DNA from: Brevundimonas bacteroides DSM 4726
GTDB lineage: Bacteria > Pseudomonadota > Alphaproteobacteria > Caulobacterales > Caulobacteraceae
NCBI RefSeq assembly: GCF_000701445.1
Contig: NZ_KL370782.1
Coordinates: 68,983-132,982, forward strand
Direction of reading: 5' to 3'
DNA: 64,000 bases
The notes under the pieces are model-generated. The model was not told the DNA's origin. It saw only the letters and a list, made by a program, of their open reading frames with translations, and made no database searches. The first letter of the stretch is position 1. Every line of letters begins with the position of its first letter. Position numbers and translations under genes: made by a program. This document shows positions 60,008 through 64,000 of the stretch, in pieces.

Positions 60008-61636
60008 CTACTCCGCCGCGTCCAGGGCCTCAGCCAGTTCCCGCTCCAGCCCGTAATAGCGGGCGCGGTCCCAGAAGCGCGGGCGGGCGATACCGGTCGA
60101 GCGGTGGCGGCCGATGATCTTGCCGTTCTCGTCCTCACCGGTGATTTCGTAGACGAACAGGTCCTGGGTGACGATCACGTCGCCCTCCAGACCCACGACC
60201 TCGGTGATGTGGGTGATGCGGCGAGAGCCGTCGCGCAGGCGCGCGGCCTGGATGATGACGTCGACCGACCCGACGATCATTTCACGGATGGTCTTGGACG
60301 GCAGGCCGTAGCCGCCCATGGTGATCATGGATTCCATCCGGCTGATAGCTTCGCGCGGGCTGTTGGCGTGCAGCGTGCCCATAGACCCGTCGTGGCCGGT
60401 GTTCATGGCCTGGAGCAGGTCGAAGGCCTCGGGTCCACGCACCTCGCCGACGATGATCCGCTCGGGACGCATCCGCAGGCAGTTCTTCACCAGGTCGCGC
60501 ATGGTGATCATGCCCTGGCCTTCTAGGTTCGGCGGCCGGGTCTCCAGACGGACGACGTGCGGCTGCTGCAGCTGCAGTTCGGCCGCGTCCTCGCAGGTGA
60601 TGACCCGCTCGGTCGGGTCGATGAAGGCCGTCATGGTGTTCAGCAGCGTCGTCTTGCCCGAGCCGGTGCCGCCCGAGATGACGACGTTGCATCGGCAGGC
60701 GCCGATGACGCCCAGGACCCGCGCGCCTTCCGGGCTGATGGAGGCGTACTCCACCAGGTTGCGCATGGTCAGCTTGTCTTTCTTGAACTTCCGGATCGTC
60801 AACGTCGCGCCGTCGATGGCGAGCGGCGGGGCGATGACGTTGACGCGGCTTCCGTCCGGCAGGCGGGCGTCGCAGATCGGAGAGCTCTCGTCCACGCGGC
60901 GGCCGACCTGAGACACGATCCGCTGGCAGATGTTCATCAGCTGGGCGTTGTCGCGGAAACGGACGTTGGTCAGCTGGACCTTGCCGCCGACCTCGATGAA
61001 GACCCGGCCCGCGCCGTTGACCATGATGTCGGCGATGTCGTCGCGGCTGAGCAGCGGCTCCAGCGGCCCGTAGCCCAGCACGTCATTCACGATGTCCTGG
61101 ACCAGATGCTCCTGCTCGGCCACCGACATGGAGACGTTCTTGATCGCCACCAGCTCGGCGACGATGTCGCGGATTTCCTCGGCCGCCGCCTTGGGATCGA
61201 GCTGGGCCAGCTGGGCCAGGTCGATCGTGTTCATCAGGGCGTTGAAGATCGTCGTCTTGGTGGCGTGATAGTAGTCGCTCTGTTCCCGAACGATCTCGGC
61301 GACGGCCTGGGCCTTCTTCAGCTGCTCGAAGCCCGGCGTGGCCTTGGGGCCGGGGCCGGTCGAGGCCTGGGGCTGGGGTTTCGGCTTGGGCTTGGACGCC
61401 AGGGCGTCGAGGCGGTCGACGCCGGCGGCGGGTCCCGGCTTGGGCTGGGCGGCCGGGCCGGGCTGGGGCGCGATGCCCTCGGCCGAAAAGCCGAAGGCCT
61501 GGGTCTGATGGCCCTGCTGGGGCTGGGGCGAGGCGGCGGCATGGTCAAACGCGGCCGCCGGCTCGGGCATGGGCGCGGGCTGGGGCGGCGGTGGGGCCGT
61601 CGCGACGCCGGGCGAACCTGTGCGCTTGCCGAACAC
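60008..61636 (-). CDS. cpaF: Tad pilus assembly ATPase CpaF (TadA)
   Basis: A 542-residue secretion ATPase. A proline/glutamine-rich N-terminus (about 1-115) precedes the two-helix and PAS-like N-domain, then Walker A SGGTGSGKTTLLN, the Asp box, Walker B EDAAELQL-type and His box (RPERIIVGEVRGPEAFDL, MGTLHANSP). CpaF powers both extension and retraction of tight adherence pili. It starts with GTG three bases after cpaE's stop. Confidence 0.95.
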   Translation of the reverse strand: MFGKRTGSPGVATAPPPPQPAPMPEPAAAFDHAAASPQPQQGHQTQAFGFSAEGIAPQPGPAAQPKPGPAAGVDRLDALASKPKPKPQPQASTGPGPKATPGFEQLKKAQAVAEIVREQSDYYHATKTTIFNALMNTIDLAQLAQLDPKAAAEEIRDIVAELVAIKNVSMSVAEQEHLVQDIVNDVLGYGPLEPLLSRDDIADIMVNGAGRVFIEVGGKVQLTNVRFRDNAQLMNICQRIVSQVGRRVDESSPICDARLPDGSRVNVIAPPLAIDGATLTIRKFKKDKLTMRNLVEYASISPEGARVLGVIGACRCNVVISGGTGSGKTTLLNTMTAFIDPTERVITCEDAAELQLQQPHVVRLETRPPNLEGQGMITMRDLVKNCLRMRPERIIVGEVRGPEAFDLLQAMNTGHDGSMGTLHANSPREAISRMESMITMGGYGLPSKTIREMIVGSVDVIIQAARLRDGSRRITHITEVVGLEGDVIVTQDLFVYEITGEDENGKIIGRHRSTGIARPRFWDRARYYGLERELAEALDAAE

Positions 61637-61639
61637 GGA

Positions 61640-63193
61640 TCAGGTCTTCTTCTTGAACAGGCCAGAGAACAGGGACTTGCCTTCGGCCTTCGGCGGCTTG
61701 GGCGCCTTGCCGGGCGCGGCCAGAGCCGGCAGTTCGCGGCGCGACACGATCTGGGCCAGAAGCTGGAAGGCCTCGGCCGCCTTGGACTTGGCGCCCATGT
61801 CCAGGATCATCTGGCCGTTGTTGGCCGCCGCTCCGAACAGCTTGGCGTCGAACGGGATCGACAGGCTGGGATGCACCCCCAGCGCCGCCCCGAAATCCTT
61901 GGCCGAAATCTCGGGCCGTCCCGGCACGCCGACCTGATTGAGCACCAGACGCGGCGGCGCGTCGTTCGGACGACCCGAGCGAATCAGGTCGATCATGTTC
62001 TTGGCGTTGCGGAGCGACGCGAGGTCCGGCGTCGCCACCACCACCACCTCGTCGGCCGCGATCAGGGTGCGGCGCATCCAGCCCGACCAGATGTGGGGCA
62101 GGTCCAGCACCACAAAGGGCGCGGTGCCCCGGATCTGGGTCGTGACCTCCTCGAAGGCCTCGGCGCTGATCTCCCAGTCGTTGTCCAGCGTCGCGGGAGC
62201 CGCGAACAGGCTGAGCTTGTCCGTGCAACGGACCATCATCCGGTCCAGCAGCACCGGGTCCAGACGATCCGGCTGGCCCAGCGCGTCAGCCACGCCGTTC
62301 AGCGGGTCCTGATTGAAATCCAGCCCCGCCGTGCCGAACGGCAGGTCATAGTCGACGATCACGGTGTTGGCGCCGATCTTCTCGGACATCGCATAGGCGG
62401 TGTTGTGCGCCACCGACGACGCGCCCGAGCCTCCGCGCGCCCCGACGAAGGCGATGGAGCGGCCGACGAAGGGCTGGGCGGGATCCGAGAACAACCCCCC
62501 GATCGCAGCGATCAGCTGCAGCGGCTGGATCGGCGCGACCAGATATTCGCTGACGCCGCGCTTCATCAGTTCCCGGAACAGGATGATGTCGTTGGTCGCG
62601 CCGATGACGATGACCTTGGTGCCCGCGTCGCAGACCTCGGCCAGGCGATCCACCTGCCACAGCAGGGCGCCGGGGTCCTGCATGCATTCGACGATGATCA
62701 GGGGCGGCGTCGGCTCCTGATTATAGGCATCGACGGCGGCCGGGATGCCGCCCACGCGAATCTGGGTCGTGGCGCGCGCCATGCGACGATCCTGACCGGC
62801 CCGTTCCGACGCCGCCAGCGTGTCCTGACGCTCAGCGAAGACGTGGATCGCGATGCGCGGGATGGTGACTTCGTTCTGCAGCCCCGCAGACAGGGCGTGC
62901 GGCTGGATGGCGGCGGACGCGCCCGCGACCAGGTCGCCAACGGGGTTGTAACCGGCGCCGGCGGGCAGGCCGCCCTGCGTCACCGGCAGACCGGCGGGAT
63001 GGGCCACCACGGCGCCGCCCGGCGCGAGAGGCGCGTTCGGATCATGTCCGCCGGGAGCCGTGAACTGCAGCGGCTCGCGCGGATTGATATCCCCGGCTTC
63101 TAACGGCGGAGCGGCCTGGGGCATGACGTCAAGTTCGGCGTCGAACTCGTCGTCTAGGGAATCATAAGGGCGCGAGGCGAACGCATTGGTCAT
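61640..63193 (-). CDS. cpaE: pilus localisation protein CpaE (ParA/MinD-like ATPase)
   Basis: A 517-residue protein. A Pro/Gly-rich start, an N-terminal receiver-like domain (about 150-260, VIVIGATNDIILFRELMKRG), then a ParA/MinD domain with deviant Walker A GARGGSGASSVAHN and switch motifs DYDLPFGTAGLDF and VLDLPHIWSG. In Caulobacter it sits at the flagellated pole and is needed for pilus placement. The last 30 residues are Lys/Pro-rich. Confidence 0.93.
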   Translation of the reverse strand: MTNAFASRPYDSLDDEFDAELDVMPQAAPPLEAGDINPREPLQFTAPGGHDPNAPLAPGGAVVAHPAGLPVTQGGLPAGAGYNPVGDLVAGASAAIQPHALSAGLQNEVTIPRIAIHVFAERQDTLAASERAGQDRRMARATTQIRVGGIPAAVDAYNQEPTPPLIIVECMQDPGALLWQVDRLAEVCDAGTKVIVIGATNDIILFRELMKRGVSEYLVAPIQPLQLIAAIGGLFSDPAQPFVGRSIAFVGARGGSGASSVAHNTAYAMSEKIGANTVIVDYDLPFGTAGLDFNQDPLNGVADALGQPDRLDPVLLDRMMVRCTDKLSLFAAPATLDNDWEISAEAFEEVTTQIRGTAPFVVLDLPHIWSGWMRRTLIAADEVVVVATPDLASLRNAKNMIDLIRSGRPNDAPPRLVLNQVGVPGRPEISAKDFGAALGVHPSLSIPFDAKLFGAAANNGQMILDMGAKSKAAEAFQLLAQIVSRRELPALAAPGKAPKPPKAEGKSLFSGLFKKKT

Positions 63194-63199
63194 CGACCG

Positions 63200-63874
63200 T
63201 CAGTCCACAGCATCCGAAACCTGTCCGTTCTCGAGCAGGGTTTCGATGACAGCCGCCGTCTGTTCTCCACGGCGGTAGCGATCCAGTACGACCGCGCGTC
63301 GACCGGCGTCGGGCGGGGTCATGGCGCGCGGCGTCACGATGTCGCGCGGATTGGCGATCTGGGCCGCCAGGTTGGCGTTCACGGCGCAGCCGAAGTTGGC
63401 GCTTCCGGCGTTCGAGCCCGTCCGCGCCAGATTGGTCCAGGTCGTCCCGCAGCGCGGGATGGCCGCGCGCACCGTGTCGAAGCCGACGAGCACCGGCGCG
63501 CGGGGATCGGGCGCGACATAGGTCACGACCTGCACCTGGTGGCCGGGGACGCCCAAGCCTTCCAGCGCATTGCGGACGCTCCAGGCCATCTCGCTCGACA
63601 CGGGATCGTCGCCGGACGGCGCCTCGACCCGCAGCACGGGCGCGCCCTCGGCCGAGAAGCGATAGGCGAAGTCCTGCAGCGCCCGGCTCTGGTTGGCGGA
63701 CGGTCCCGTCTCATGGACCGCCAGCGCGATCCGTTCCACGCCCGGCTCGACGGCCAGGGCGTAGCGCGAGGTCGGCGTCAGCGGCTGCGGGCCGGTTCCC
63801 TCAGCGGGCAGGCCCATGCAGGCCGAGAGCGCCAGGGCGGACACAGCGACGAGTGTCATAGTACGGATCATCAT
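63200..63874 (-). CDS. cpaD: pilus assembly lipoprotein CpaD
   Basis: A 224-residue lipoprotein. Signal with lipobox SALALSACMG (Cys about residue 18). The Tad-specific segments RCGTTWTNLARTGSNAGSANF and FGCAVNANLAAQIANP match the CpaD family. It belongs to the outer-membrane pore with CpaC. ATG 63874 is preferred. A GTG at 63883 overlaps the cpaC stop (GTGA) and would add three residues. Confidence 0.9.
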   Translation of the reverse strand: MMIRTMTLVAVSALALSACMGLPAEGTGPQPLTPTSRYALAVEPGVERIALAVHETGPSANQSRALQDFAYRFSAEGAPVLRVEAPSGDDPVSSEMAWSVRNALEGLGVPGHQVQVVTYVAPDPRAPVLVGFDTVRAAIPRCGTTWTNLARTGSNAGSANFGCAVNANLAAQIANPRDIVTPRAMTPPDAGRRAVVLDRYRRGEQTAAVIETLLENGQVSDAVD

Positions 63875-63879
63875 GGCGC

Positions 63880-64000
63880 TCACTCGATCACATAGCCGAC
63901 CGGACCGGACCAGGCGGGCGCGGTCGACGCGCCCGGCGCCGGCGAGCCATAGGCCTGGTTCAGCTGGCCGAAGAAGATGGTCTGGGCGTCGTTGGCGATC
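63880..64000 (-). CDS. cpaC: CpaC secretin, C-terminal fragment (gene runs off the right edge)
   Basis: The last 39 codons of the gene upstream of cpaD, ending with GYVIE and a TGA at 63880-63882. The visible part (FGQLNQAYGSP, a Gly/Pro/Ala-rich linker, then WSGPVGYVIE) fits the C-terminus of the RcpA/CpaC secretins. The operon order cpaC-cpaD-cpaE-cpaF supports this. The secretin core itself lies outside the window. Confidence 0.8.
   Translation of the reverse strand, partial: IANDAQTIFFGQLNQAYGSPAPGASTAPAWSGPVGYVIE

Noticed and set aside
60557-63103. 848-codon plus-strand frame over cpaF and cpaE
   Set aside because: An antisense shadow of two well-supported ATPase genes.
1-64000. CRISPR arrays, restriction-modification or other defence clusters, insertion sequences
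   Set aside because: No regularly spaced direct repeats and no transposase, methylase or nuclease partner genes were found apart from the lone vsr.

Overview
The window looks like chromosomal DNA of an alphaproteobacterium of the order Caulobacterales, most likely Brevundimonas or a close relative. It is very GC-rich, with strong G/C at third codon positions and dense coding. The gene content fits: a cpaC-D-E-F-tadB-tadC pilus operon in Caulobacter order, a phosphodiesterase with the degenerate GEDEF motif known from Caulobacter PdeA, the lptC-lptA-lptB / rpoN / hpf / ptsN block, a ctaC-ctaD-ctaB-coxF-ctaG-ctaE cytochrome oxidase operon, and an Hsp20 plus DUF1150 pair. The genus is inferred from gene content alone.

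Layout. 1-130: only the 5' part of a tRNA-Leu(CAA), which looks like the scar or end of an integrated element lying to the left. 0.2-7.5 kb: a coupled ATP-grasp/flavin-monooxygenase pair, a fumarylacetoacetase-type hydrolase, a proline-rich membrane-anchored protein, an ICMT-like methyltransferase, an exported isoaspartyl peptidase, a retropepsin-like protease and a small exported protein. 7.5-12 kb: tal-DUF484-xerC, divergent from priA by six bases. 12-18.9 kb: glycerol kinase, a phosphotransferase, a threonine dehydratase/MaoC pair, an exported alpha/beta hydrolase, a polysaccharide-export lipoprotein and a GDT1-type manganese exporter. 19.3-26.5 kb: an unusual heptad-repeat protein, an RNase D-like exonuclease with lptC-lptA-lptB, rpoN, a 920-base hairpin-rich non-coding gap, hpf and ptsN. 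26.5-38.4 kb: DUF1150/hsp20 with a heat-shock-type promoter, a phosphoesterase, a nucleotidyltransferase, glyoxalase II, a methyltransferase-phosphatase-DUF952-pyrD run, a hybrid histidine kinase, vsr, a peroxiredoxin, yqgE, pdeA and an acetyltransferase. 38.4-46 kb: an M16 peptidase, then the aa3-type cytochrome c oxidase operon (reading leftwards), with a large inverted repeat between ctaD and ctaB. 46-53.7 kb: a metal-exporter pair, cfa, pgsA, carbonic anhydrase, uvrC and rplU-rpmA. 53.8-58 kb: assorted single genes. 58-64 kb: the Tad/Cpa pilus operon, entering from the right edge at the end of cpaC.

Most of the window is ordinary core chromosome. I found no CRISPR array, restriction-modification system, toxin-antitoxin pair, transposase or defence island. 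The signals most worth a second look are the ten tandem seven-residue repeats in the protein at 19343-19801, a covarying short hairpin repeat family (four copies), a candidate structured RNA between rpoN and hpf, the truncated tRNA-Leu, the 140-base inverted repeat inside the oxidase operon, and a small operator-like palindrome in front of the metal-exporter operon.
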